A stretch of 19,664 bases of DNA, from NCBI GenBank assembly GCA_017577365.1, contig PKRJ01000062.1, positions 1-19,664 of the forward strand. The letters are read 5' to 3'. This DNA is from Gammaproteobacteria bacterium (lineage in GTDB: Bacteria > Pseudomonadota > Gammaproteobacteria > Steroidobacterales > Rariloculaceae). Below, in pieces: positions 1 to 6,416 of the stretch. The notes beneath the pieces were generated by a model. It made no database searches. It worked only from the letters and a program-made list of their open reading frames with translations, and had not been told where the DNA came from. Position numbers and translations under genes: made by a program. Each line of letters begins with the position of its first letter. Within the stretch, counting starts at the first letter, position 1.

Positions 1-654
1 GCCGCATACCGCTACACCGAAGCGCGGCTGACCAGGTTCGCCGAGATTTTGCTGAGCGAGCTGGACCAGGGCACGGTCGATTTCGCGCCCAACTACGACG
101 GCACGCGCATGGAGCCGGTGGTGCTGCCGGCGCGGCTGCCGGTGGTGCTGTTGAACGGCTCCTCGGGCATCGCGGTCGGCATGGCGACCGAGATTCCGCC
201 CCACAACCTCAACGAGGTGGCCGCCGCCGCGATCGCGATGATCCGCGATCCCGAGATCAGCGTCGCCGGGTTGATGAAGCACATCAAGGGGCCGGATTTC
301 CCGGGCGGCGGGCAGATCATCACGCCGCGCGCCGAGATCAAGGCCGCTTACGAAACGGGGCGCGGCTCGGTGCGGGTGCGGGCGCGCTGGACGATCGAGA
401 AGCTCGCGCGCACCGCGACACGCGGCGTCTCGGACGGCAGCGTCCGCGACGGCGCGCCTGCGCCGAGGCCGGCGACGGAGATGCACACCGTGCACGCTTC
501 GCCGTTCGCATGCTGGTCCGCGTCGAGCGGATGGACGAGCGAGACCGCCTCCGCGACGACGAATGCGATCAGCGTCAGCGCGGCAGCGGCGAGCGGCTTG
601 GACAGAGTGCGGCGTCTCATCGAGCACCGGTGGAAAGCCCGGAAGCGAAGATAA
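1..654 (+). CDS. parC: DNA topoisomerase IV subunit A (ParC), fragment: 5' end outside window, 3' part disrupted
   Basis: ParC is the DNA-cleaving subunit of topoisomerase IV, which decatenates sister chromosomes. The frame is open from base 1. The segment AAYRYTEARL carries the catalytic tyrosine (codon 13-15), corresponding to Tyr120 of E. coli ParC, so the window opens near residue 116. Family signatures follow: LDQGTVDFAPNYDGT, LPARLPVVLLNGSSGIAVGM, IPPHNLNEVA, GPDFPGGGQIITPRAEI and GRGSVRVRARW. The LPARLP wording favours ParC over GyrA. Recognisable sequence ends at about base 411, after WTIEKLAR. The frame then stays open to a TAA at 652-654 but encodes arginine- and alanine-rich sequence unlike ParC, which normally continues for several hundred residues through the rest of the breakage domain and the C-terminal propeller. 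Only about 137 genuine residues are present. The gene is either broken or joined artificially. Confidence 0.85.
   Translation, partial: AAYRYTEARLTRFAEILLSELDQGTVDFAPNYDGTRMEPVVLPARLPVVLLNGSSGIAVGMATEIPPHNLNEVAAAAIAMIRDPEISVAGLMKHIKGPDFPGGGQIITPRAEIKAAYETGRGSVRVRARWTIEKLARTATRGVSDGSVRDGAPAPRPATEMHTVHASPFACWSASSGWTSETASATTNAISVSAAAASGLDRVRRLIEHRWKARKRR
348..620 (-). CDS. Small envelope protein with a hydrophobic N terminus and an H-x(n)-C-x2-C motif, probably 3'-truncated
   Basis: Unrecognised at family level. The ATG at 620 opens a 90-residue frame: a basic start (MRRR), a hydrophobic segment at about residues 9-27, then LVHPLDADQHANGEACTVC with two histidines and a CxxC pair. Short proteins with this layout (signal segment, histidines, CxxC, then a variable tail) are common in Proteobacteria and recall DUF2946-like proteins. 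That resemblance is by memory only. The last 25 or so codons lie antisense to the conserved ParC segment, so the natural 3' end has probably been lost at the same junction that breaks parC. It is divergent from the outer-membrane gene at 823, with about 200 bp between them. Confidence 0.5.
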   Translation of the reverse strand: MRRRTLSKPLAAAALTLIAFVVAEAVSLVHPLDADQHANGEACTVCISVAGLGAGAPSRTLPSETPRVAVRASFSIVQRARTRTEPRPVS

Positions 655-680
655 CGAAGCGCACCGGAGCCGTCTATGTT

Positions 681-690
681 GCAAATTTGC
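681..690. repeat. 10-bp perfect palindrome in a divergent intergenic region
   Basis: GCAAATTTGC is a perfect palindrome in an AT-rich patch between the small opposite-strand gene (start 620) and the outer-membrane gene (start 823). Its position would suit an operator, but no second copy was seen. The rest of 621-822 shows no convincing gene. Confidence 0.2.
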
Positions 691-822
691 GACGCGCGAG
701 AGATGGAAATTTCAGCAGGGAAACGAAAAAGATGGCTTTGAAGTTGCCATCGCGCTACATTCCGCACCGCGTCGTCCGATACGGGCGGCGATTCGGAGTG
801 ATTACGGTCAAGGAGCTAACGG

Positions 823-1407
823 ATGAGACTGAAGCCACTGCTGTTCGCAGGTGCGCTGCTGCCGCTCGCAGCGTCCGCGCAGGAAGCCGCGCGGGATTTC
901 GACTACACGTTCGTCGAGGTGCAGTACGTCGACACGGAGCTCGATACGGGACCGTTCGACGTCGACGGTGACGGCCTCGAGCTGCGCGGCTCGCTGCTGC
1001 TCACGGATCAGGTCTTCTTGCAGGCCAGGTACAACTCGCTCGACTACGGCCAAGGGATCGACGTGACCAGCTACGCGGTCGGCGCAGGCGTGCGTTTCGG
1101 GCTGAAGCCGGAGCTCGACCTCACGGCGGACTTGAGCTGGGTCAGTTCCGAGCTCGACCGGCCGGTGCTCCCGGACATCGACGACGACGGCTTCGAGCTC
1201 GGCGTCGGTCTCCGCGCGCGCGTCCACGACGCGATCGAGGCGGAGGCCGGGATTCGTCACATCGATCTCGACGACGATTCCGACACGTATCTTACGCTCG
1301 GCGGCCGCTACTACTTCACGAAAAACGTCGCCGCCGGTCTCGGCTTGACGCTCAACGACGACAGCACGGGCTGGAGCGTCGGCCTGCGCGCACAGTTCGG
1401 TCGTTGA
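823..1407 (+). CDS. Outer-membrane beta-barrel protein, porin-like
   Basis: A 194-residue secreted protein. The ATG is preceded by AAGGAG (810-815), which fixes the start. Residues 1-19 form a signal peptide ending LAASA before QEAARDF. The mature part alternates polar and hydrophobic residues in repeated short strands (VEVQYVDTEL, LELRGSLLL, VFLQARYNSL, AVGAGVRFGL, LDLTADLSWV, FELGVGLRAR, IEAEAGIRHI, TYLTLGGRYYF, VAAGLGLTL, WSVGLRAQF), with aspartate-rich loops between them. This is the pattern of an 8-10-stranded outer-membrane barrel of the OmpA/OmpX-like porin group. No peptidoglycan-binding domain follows. The acidic loops could bind calcium, but that is inference. It is monocistronic, closed by the terminator at 1416-1449. 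Confidence 0.8.
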   Translation: MRLKPLLFAGALLPLAASAQEAARDFDYTFVEVQYVDTELDTGPFDVDGDGLELRGSLLLTDQVFLQARYNSLDYGQGIDVTSYAVGAGVRFGLKPELDLTADLSWVSSELDRPVLPDIDDDGFELGVGLRARVHDAIEAEAGIRHIDLDDDSDTYLTLGGRYYFTKNVAAGLGLTLNDDSTGWSVGLRAQFGR

Positions 1408-1415
1408 CTCCAATG

Positions 1416-1449
1416 GGGCCGGACCCGGCGAGGGTCTGGCCCTCTTTTC
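1416..1449 (+). terminator. Rho-independent terminator after the outer-membrane barrel gene
   Basis: An 11-bp stem (1416-1426 GGGCCGGACCC with 1432-1442 GGGTCTGGCCC, one G-U wobble) around the loop GGCGA, followed by TCTTTTCT. It starts 8 bases after the stop codon at 1405-1407. Confidence 0.85.
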
Positions 1450-1517
1450 TCCTCGCCCCTCCGCGCCCTTTCGAGAGCTCGCCTCGGACGGCGCCGCGCG
1501 TGCCGACCGGGACGCGT

Positions 1518-1526
1518 TGCTACAAT
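1518..1526 (+). promoter_or_regulatory. Extended -10 promoter of the cytochrome c peroxidase operon
   Basis: TGCTACAAT fits an extended -10 element (TGn plus a 5/6 match to TATAAT). No good -35 is visible at 15-17 bp upstream, which extended -10 promoters tolerate. Transcription would start at about 1532-1533, on or beside the ATG at 1533, so the message would be leaderless or nearly so. No ribosome binding site is visible before this ATG. Confidence 0.5.
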
Positions 1527-1532
1527 TCGGCG

Positions 1533-2849
1533 ATGCCCGTCCGGACCGCTCTTTCGCGCCGCGCACCCGCTCACCGGCGCGCCGCAGCGCCGCTTGCGGC
1601 CGTGCTGACGCTCGCGATCGCCTCGGCGTTCGCCGTCCCGCGCGTCCCCGTGCCGCCCGAGAACCCGATCACCGAGCCGAAACGCGTGCTCGGCAAGATC
1701 CTGTTCTGGGACGAGCAGCTTTCGAGCGACGACACGGTCGCGTGCGGCACCTGCCACCGCCCGGCGCACGGGGGCGCCGACCCGCGCGTCGGCCGGCATC
1801 CGGGCAACGATCCAGGCACGATCGACGACGTGCTCGGATCTCCCGGGATCGTGAGCCTCGACCGCGACGGCCGTCCGGTGAAGCACCCGATCTTCGGATA
1901 CGAGCCGCAGGTCACCGCCCGCGCGGCGCCGGCGAATTTCGGCGCGCTGTGGGCGAGCGAGCTCTTCTGGGACGGGCGCGCGAGCGGCGTTTTTCGCAAT
2001 CCGATCTCCGGCGAGATCCTGATCGAGCGTTACGGCGCGCTCGAATCGCAAGCCGCGGCTACGCTGATGAACGACGCCGAGATGTCGAAGCGGGGCCGGA
2101 CGTGGGACGAGCTGACGAAGAAGCTCGAGCGCGTGCGCCCACTCGCGCTCGCGACCGACTGGCCGGCGGACGTACGCGAAGCGCTCGAGACGTATGGCGA
2201 TTATCCGGCGCTGTTCGCGGCCGCATTCGGCACGCCGGAGATCACGCCCGCGCGGATCGCTTTCGCGCTAGCGGCGTATCAGCGCACGCTCGTCGCGGAC
2301 CGCACGCCGTGGGATCGCTACCAGGACGGAGACGATACCGCGCTCGGCGAAGCCGAGCGCCGCGGCTGGGAAGTGTTCAAGGCGCAGCGTTGCATCGCGT
2401 GTCACGTGCCGCCGCTCTTCACGAACGACGATTTCTTCAACATCGGCGTCAGACCTTCGGCCGAGGATCCGGGCCGAGCCGGCGTCACCGGGAGGACCGA
2501 GGACGCCGGCGACATGAAGGTGCCGAGCTTGAGAAACGTCGGGCTGCGTCCGCGCTTCATGCATACGGGGCGATTCACGAGCCTCGGCGAGGCCATCGGC
2601 TTCTACCGCACCGGCGCGCCGAGCGCGGAGCGCGACAATCTCCCGGACGGCAGCACGTATACGTTCAACATGACCGCGACGATGGAACGGGATCTCTTCG
2701 AGTTCCTGAAGAACGCGCTGACGGATCCGCGCGTGCGCGACGAGGCGTTTCCGTTCGATCGCCCGCGGCTCGCGTCCGAGCGCGGGCACGAGACGCTCAC
2801 GAGCGGGCCGGCCGGCCGGGCGTCGACCGAGACGGAAACGACACAATGA
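1533..2849 (+). CDS. Diheme cytochrome c peroxidase family protein (CcpA/MauG-like)
   Basis: A periplasmic 438-residue diheme protein expected to reduce hydrogen peroxide with electrons from small cytochromes, or to act as a MauG-type oxidase. Residues 1 to about 35 form a signal peptide ending ASAFA. Two CxxCH heme sites are visible: CGTCH (Cys71, Cys74, His75) and CIACH (Cys287, Cys290, His291). Family landmarks are LFWDEQLSSDDTVACGTCH, SELFWDGRA, and KVPSLRNVGLRPRFMHTGRF, whose Met343/His344 lie where distal ligands are expected. A tail of about 30 residues past the usual end is low complexity. A longer frame exists upstream from 1404, but the ATG at 1533 is preferred because it directly precedes the signal peptide and follows the promoter. 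Its stop overlaps the dgkA start (ATGA). Peroxidase and MauG branches cannot be separated by eye. Confidence 0.88.
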   Translation: MPVRTALSRRAPAHRRAAAPLAAVLTLAIASAFAVPRVPVPPENPITEPKRVLGKILFWDEQLSSDDTVACGTCHRPAHGGADPRVGRHPGNDPGTIDDVLGSPGIVSLDRDGRPVKHPIFGYEPQVTARAAPANFGALWASELFWDGRASGVFRNPISGEILIERYGALESQAAATLMNDAEMSKRGRTWDELTKKLERVRPLALATDWPADVREALETYGDYPALFAAAFGTPEITPARIAFALAAYQRTLVADRTPWDRYQDGDDTALGEAERRGWEVFKAQRCIACHVPPLFTNDDFFNIGVRPSAEDPGRAGVTGRTEDAGDMKVPSLRNVGLRPRFMHTGRFTSLGEAIGFYRTGAPSAERDNLPDGSTYTFNMTATMERDLFEFLKNALTDPRVRDEAFPFDRPRLASERGHETLTSGPAGRASTETETTQ

Positions 2850-3247
2850 GCGGCGACGAGTCGCTGACGTCGTTGAAAGCGGACCGGAACGGGGCGCGGC
2901 GCCTGTTGCGCGCGACGCGCTGCTCGATCGCGGGCCTTCGCGCGGCGTGGACCCACGAATGGGCCTTCCGCATCGAATGTCTTGCCGCCGCCGTGCTCGC
3001 TCCGGTCGCGCTCTGGCTCGGCCGCAGCGGCGTGGAGCGCGCGCTCCTGATCGGCTCGTGCGTGCTCGTGCTGATCGTCGAGCTCCTGAACTCCGGCGTC
3101 GAAGCCGCGGTCGACCGGATCGGCACGGAGTACCATCCGCTCGCGGGACGCGCGAAGGATCTCGGCTCGGCCGCGGTCATGGGCGCCCTCGCGCTCGCGG
3201 GGATCGTCTGGGTCCTCGTCGTGTGGGATCGCTTCGCCGGCGCGTGA
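2846..3247 (+). CDS. dgkA: Diacylglycerol kinase, integral membrane type
   Basis: DgkA phosphorylates diacylglycerol to phosphatidic acid in the inner membrane, recycling lipid left by osmoregulated glucan or LPS modification. The 133 residues align closely with E. coli DgkA (121 aa) with a 10-residue offset and an N-terminal extension. GLRAAWTHEWAFR carries Glu38 (E. coli Glu28). VELLNSGVEAAVDRIGTEYH carries Glu79, Asn82 and Glu86 (E. coli Glu69, Asn72, Glu76). GRAKDLGSAAV follows. Three hydrophobic helices are visible at about 45-60, 64-82 and 107-128. The ATG overlaps the stop of the peroxidase gene by 4 bases, and its own stop overlaps the next start (GTGA), so the three genes are probably translationally coupled. 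Confidence 0.95.
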   Translation: MSGDESLTSLKADRNGARRLLRATRCSIAGLRAAWTHEWAFRIECLAAAVLAPVALWLGRSGVERALLIGSCVLVLIVELLNSGVEAAVDRIGTEYHPLAGRAKDLGSAAVMGALALAGIVWVLVVWDRFAGA

Positions 3248-4485
3248 CCACGGTCGTCAAAGCCCTGTTCGCGCTTCTGCTCGGCACGAGCCTCATCGTC
3301 ATCGGCACGGGTTTGCTCGGCACCGCGCTCGCGCTGCAGGCCGACCGGCTCGGCTTCTCGGGCACGTTGACCGGCATCGTGATGTCCGCGTACTTCGCGG
3401 GCTACGTGCTCGGCACCTACGTGTGTCCGAAGATCGTGAGGAGCGCGGGGCACGTGCGCGCGTTCTCGGCATTCGCCGCGACGGCCGCATCAGCGGTCCT
3501 GCTCCATCCGCTGCTGGTTCACGCGGCCGTCTGGACCGCTCTCCGCTTCGTGACCGGCGCGTGCGTCGTCGGCCTCTACATGGTCATCGAAAGCTGGCTC
3601 AACGAGCGCGCGACGAACGAGGCGCGCGGCCGGGTGTTCGCCGCCTATCAGGTGATCTCGCTCACCGGGTTCGCCGCCGGGCAATATCTGATTCTGTTCG
3701 ACGGGAATTCGCTTTCGACCGCGTTCATCATCGCGGGCGCGCTGCTGTCGATGGCGCTCGTTCCCGTCGTGCTCACGCGCGTGCCGCATCCGGCCGCGAT
3801 CTCGACGGTGCATCTCGAGCTCGGCCGGCTGCTCTCCATATCGCCGCTCGGCGTCGCCGGAACGCTCGTCGCCGGCCTCGCGAACGGCGCGTTCTTCGCG
3901 CTCGGTCCGGTCTTCGCGCAGCGCGTCGGCCTCGAAGCGACGTGGGTCGCGATCTTCATGAGCGCCGTGCTGATCGGCGGCGTCGCGCTGCAGTGGCCGA
4001 TCGGACACGCATCGGACCTGTGGGACCGGCGCACGGTGATCCTCGCGGTCGCGGTCGCCGGCGCCCTGTTCGCCGCGGTCGCCTCCGCGCTGCTCGGCCG
4101 CTCTCTGCCGGCCACGCTCGCCACGATGCTGCTCTACGGCGGCGCCGCGTTCAGCCTCTACCCTCTCTGCGTCGCGCACGCGAACGATTTCGCCGACGCG
4201 CGCGAGTTCGTCGCGACGGCCAGCGGCTTGCTGCTCGTCTACGGCATCGGCGCGGTCGTCGGTCCGCTCGTCGCGGGCGCGCTGATTCAGCTCGCGGGCG
4301 CGTCCGCGTTCCTCCTGCTCTTGTCGTCGATGCACGCGGCGCTCGCGATCTTCGTCGTCGTGCGCATGAGCATCCGGCGCGCGCCCGAGGAACAGGAGCG
4401 GTTCGTGATGCTCGCGCGCACGTCGCAGTCCGTGCTCGAGATGATCGCGCCGAACGACGACGAGGCGCGTCCGCCGTCACCGTGA
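3244..4485 (+). CDS. MFS transporter, YcaD-like group
   Basis: A 413-residue inner-membrane transporter with about 12 hydrophobic helices, a normal length for the major facilitator superfamily. The first helix (ALFALLLGTSLIVIGTGLLG) and the segment MVIESWLNERATNEARGRVF, followed by AAYQVISLTGFAAGQYL, are typical of the YcaD-like group, whose substrates are mostly unknown. GHASDLWDRR resembles the MFS loop motif between helices. The start is taken as GTG at 3244, overlapping the dgkA stop in GTGA, because an in-frame upstream extension would lie wholly inside dgkA. The C-terminal tail of about 40 residues is charged and cytoplasmic. The substrate cannot be read from the sequence. Confidence 0.88.
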   Translation: MTTVVKALFALLLGTSLIVIGTGLLGTALALQADRLGFSGTLTGIVMSAYFAGYVLGTYVCPKIVRSAGHVRAFSAFAATAASAVLLHPLLVHAAVWTALRFVTGACVVGLYMVIESWLNERATNEARGRVFAAYQVISLTGFAAGQYLILFDGNSLSTAFIIAGALLSMALVPVVLTRVPHPAAISTVHLELGRLLSISPLGVAGTLVAGLANGAFFALGPVFAQRVGLEATWVAIFMSAVLIGGVALQWPIGHASDLWDRRTVILAVAVAGALFAAVASALLGRSLPATLATMLLYGGAAFSLYPLCVAHANDFADAREFVATASGLLLVYGIGAVVGPLVAGALIQLAGASAFLLLLSSMHAALAIFVVVRMSIRRAPEEQERFVMLARTSQSVLEMIAPNDDEARPPSP

Positions 4486-4601
4486 GAAATGCCCGCCGAG
4501 CGTGCGTGTCCTGACGTCGTACGCCTCGTGCCGGTGCACGTCGAAGCGTCAGCATTGGCGAAAACTCGCGGAAAAGCGGGGAAACGCAGGCTCGGAGCGA
4601 G

Positions 4602-4617
4602 TGGCATGATCCTTGCT
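4602..4617 (+). promoter_or_regulatory. Putative sigma-54 (RpoN) promoter
   Basis: TGGCATG-ATCC-TTGCT matches the -24/-12 consensus TGGCAYR-N4-TTGCW at every fixed position, in an intergenic region. The start site would be at about 4628. There is no protein-coding gene in the same direction for about 500 bp, so the likely product is the hairpin RNA at 4629-4702. No enhancer site for a known activator was identified. Confidence 0.5.
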
Positions 4618-4627
4618 CCTCCATGCG

Positions 4628-4710
4628 CGAGCAGGGGCGGCCGCTAGTCGCTCGAAATCGTCTCCCCCCCGATTCTCCCCCGATGCGCGGCCGCTTCTGC
4701 TCACTACTCT
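4628..4710 (+). ncRNA. Candidate small RNA: long hairpin with a duplicated C-rich loop motif
   Basis: The predicted sigma-54 start lies next to a 16-bp stem: 4629-4644 pairs with 4687-4702, every position pairing if two G-U wobbles are allowed. The 42-base loop holds two near-copies of a C-rich motif, TCTCCCCCCCGAT (4661-4673) and TCTCCCCCGAT (4674-4684). C-rich loops of this kind occur in bacterial small RNAs that pair with ribosome binding sites. The 3' end is unknown because no U-tract follows, and the transcript would run into the antisense of the DUF1840 gene (stop at 4718). The RNA is inferred and has no family match that I recognise. Confidence 0.35.
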
Positions 4711-4717
4711 CGCGACG

Positions 4718-5035
4718 TCAGCTCTCCCACATCACGTTGACATGCCGCTTCGCGGCCGCCTCGAGCAGCTCGATCAGGGGCAGCGCGCGTTTCGTCAGGC
4801 TCACCGGAGGCTCTTCGTCCTCGTCTTCGTCGTCGCTCCGCGGAGGCTCGGCCGCCTCTCGGCGTTTTTCCTCTTCGATCGCGGCCTTGAGCCGCTCGAG
4901 CGCTTCCGGCACGTCGTCGGCGAGAATCACGCCCGGCACCGCGCCGCTGTATCCCATCATCCGGATCAACTGCACGGCCACGTCGCCGAACATCGTGATG
5001 TTCGCGTATGCTTTCGTCTTGAACGTCACGAGCAT
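4718..5035 (-). CDS. DUF1840 domain protein
   Basis: A 105-residue cytoplasmic protein of unknown function. The start MLVTFKTKAYANITMFGDVA and the segment SGAVPGVILADDVPEALERL are characteristic of DUF1840, a small family of Beta- and Gammaproteobacteria. A charged acidic linker (DDEDEDEE) follows, then a C-terminal helix (VSLTKRALPLIELLEAA) ending VNVMWES, as in other members. ATG at 5035 is chosen because GAGG lies six bases before it. A GTG at 5053 would add six residues but lacks such a site. It is divergent from the DUF2845 gene and ends beside the candidate small RNA. Confidence 0.82.
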   Translation of the reverse strand: MLVTFKTKAYANITMFGDVAVQLIRMMGYSGAVPGVILADDVPEALERLKAAIEEEKRREAAEPPRSDDEDEDEEPPVSLTKRALPLIELLEAAAKRHVNVMWES

Positions 5036-5123
5036 CGTCGATCCTCGAGACACGGCACCCGGGCCGTCCGCCTATCACAAGCTCGGCGGCGTGCGGGTGT
5101 CAAGCGAAGAGGAGCTGCTTGCC

Positions 5124-5450
5124 ATGCGACTCCACGTGCCGGTCCTCGTCGCTTTCGCGTGCGCCGCCTCGGTCGATTTCGCCGACGCGCGCGAGATGTT
5201 CCGCTGCAACGGCTCGATCGTGCGGACGGGCCAGACTATCCCCGAGGTGCTCGCGCGCTGCGGAGAGCCGGACTCGCGCGAGAGCGCGGCCGTGCCGGTC
5301 CGTGCGATCGGCCGGCTCGGGGGCAGCTATGTCGTCGGCACTGCTACCGTCGAGTACTGGGTCTACAGGCGCCGCGGCGGGCAGTTCCCGGCGTATCTGA
5401 CCTTCGATCAAGGCCGGCTGCGCAAGATCGAGCTCATCTACTACCGTTGA
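5124..5450 (+). CDS. DUF2845 domain protein, secreted
   Basis: A 108-residue predicted periplasmic protein of unknown function. Residues 1-21 are a signal peptide (cleavage after FADA). The mature part has the DUF2845 pattern: FRCNGSIVRTGQTIPEVLARCGEP, with Cys28 and Cys46 likely forming a disulfide, then VEYWVY and a C-terminal LTFDQGRLRKIELI. ATG at 5124 has GAGGAG (5109-5114) nine bases upstream. A much longer in-frame extension back to 4623 runs antisense to the DUF1840 gene and is rejected. The gene ends 17 bases before the convergent pdxJ stop, with a shared hairpin between them. Confidence 0.8.
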   Translation: MRLHVPVLVAFACAASVDFADAREMFRCNGSIVRTGQTIPEVLARCGEPDSRESAAVPVRAIGRLGGSYVVGTATVEYWVYRRRGGQFPAYLTFDQGRLRKIELIYYR

Positions 5451-5459
5451 GCGAACCCG

Positions 5460-5483
5460 CGCGGCGCTCAGCGAAGCGCCGCG
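5460..5483. terminator. Hairpin between convergent DUF2845 and pdxJ genes
   Basis: A perfect 9-bp inverted repeat (5460-5468 with 5475-5483, loop CAGCGA) overlapping the pdxJ stop codon. It lacks a T-run on either side, so intrinsic termination is uncertain. It may instead stabilise both 3' ends. Confidence 0.35.
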
Positions 5484-6217
5484 AGATACGCCTCGACCGC
5501 GCCCGGGAAACCGATCCTGAGCGCATCGGCCGTGATCGCATGGCCGATGCTGACCTCCGCGAGCATCGGCAACGCGTCGCGTAGCCGGGGCAAGTTGTCG
5601 AGGTTGAGATCGTGCCCCGCGTTCACGCCGAGACCGAGCCGCGCGGCCTCGCGCGCGCATTCCGCGTAGGTATGGAGCACGTCGAGGTACTCCCCGCGCG
5701 CGTACGCGGCGGCGTAGGGCTCGGTGTAAAGCTCGATGCGGTCCGCGCCCGCCTCGGCCGCGCCGCGCACGGCGTCGATCTCCGGATCGACGAACAGCGA
5801 GACGCGGATACCGGCGTTCTTGAGCCGCGCGACGATCGGCTTCAGCCGCTCGCCGTCGGCCTCGAAATCCCAACCGTGATCCGACGTGCGCTGATCCGGA
5901 GCGTCGGGCACGAGCGTCGCCTGATCGGGCCGAACGTCGAGCAAGAGCTCCAGGAACGCTTCGGTCGGATTGCCTTCGATGTTGAATTCGATCCGTCCCG
6001 CGTACTCGTTACGCAGCAACGCGGCGAGATCGTGGACGTCGCTGCGGCGGATATGCCGCTCGTCGGGGCGCGGATGCACGGTGATGCCGTGCGCGCCGGC
6101 CGCGATCACGAGCCGGGCGGTCTCCGTGACGCTCGGATAACCGACGTCCCGCTGATTTCGGAGCAGCGCCACTTTGTTGAGATTGACGCTGAGCTTCGTG
6201 TCGATGCGCTGATTCAT
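5468..6217 (-). CDS. pdxJ: Pyridoxine 5'-phosphate synthase, Bacteroidota-like subtype
   Basis: PdxJ condenses 1-deoxyxylulose 5-phosphate with 3-amino-1-hydroxyacetone 1-phosphate to give pyridoxine 5'-phosphate, the ring-closing step of vitamin B6 synthesis. The 249 residues match the family length. Visible signatures are TKLSVNLNKVALLRNQR, GAHGITVHPRPDERHIRRSD, FNIEGNPTEAFL, IRVSLFVDPE, GADRIELYTE, GLGVNAGHDLNLDNLP and EVSIGHAI. In E. coli the first segment reads VNIDHIATLRNAR and the third lacks NIEGNP. The wording here is that of Bacteroidota PdxJ proteins. ATG at 6217 is chosen. A GTG nine bases further upstream is possible, and a longer in-frame extension to 6364 is alanine-rich and unlikely. 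It stands alone, away from the recO/acpS genes that often neighbour pdxJ. Confidence 0.92.
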   Translation of the reverse strand: MNQRIDTKLSVNLNKVALLRNQRDVGYPSVTETARLVIAAGAHGITVHPRPDERHIRRSDVHDLAALLRNEYAGRIEFNIEGNPTEAFLELLLDVRPDQATLVPDAPDQRTSDHGWDFEADGERLKPIVARLKNAGIRVSLFVDPEIDAVRGAAEAGADRIELYTEPYAAAYARGEYLDVLHTYAECAREAARLGLGVNAGHDLNLDNLPRLRDALPMLAEVSIGHAITADALRIGFPGAVEAYLAALR

Positions 6218-6357
6218 TCGCTTCACTCGCAACCCGCGCCCGTCGCCGGACGCGGCGGCAGCCCCGGTCGGCGCGGCTGCGCAAGGATGGCAGCCGGGCG
6301 CGTCACGTTCAACTCGGCTTTGCCGTGCTTGAGCGCGTCGTGCCGAGTTTTTCAAGA

Positions 6358-6386
6358 GTGACACGACCGCCGCGAACGCCGATACT
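6358..6386 (+). promoter_or_regulatory. Probable sigma-70 promoter of rdgC
   Basis: GTGACA (6358-6363, 5/6 match to TTGACA), a 17-bp spacer and GATACT (6381-6386, 4/6 match to TATAAT). The start would be near 6393, giving a leader of about 24 bases before the ATG at 6417. Confidence 0.45.
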
Positions 6387-6416
6387 GCCGCCCCCCGTCG
6401 ACGAAGCGATCAGGTC

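Noticed and set aside
4623..5123. A long N-terminal extension of the DUF2845 frame, beginning just after the sigma-54 promoter.
   Set aside because: The added sequence is antisense to the DUF1840 gene and serine/arginine-rich. A signal peptide and GAGGAG support the start at 5124.
6218..6364. An N-terminal extension of pdxJ.
   Set aside because: Alanine/arginine-rich and absent from PdxJ proteins, and it would overlap the rdgC promoter region.
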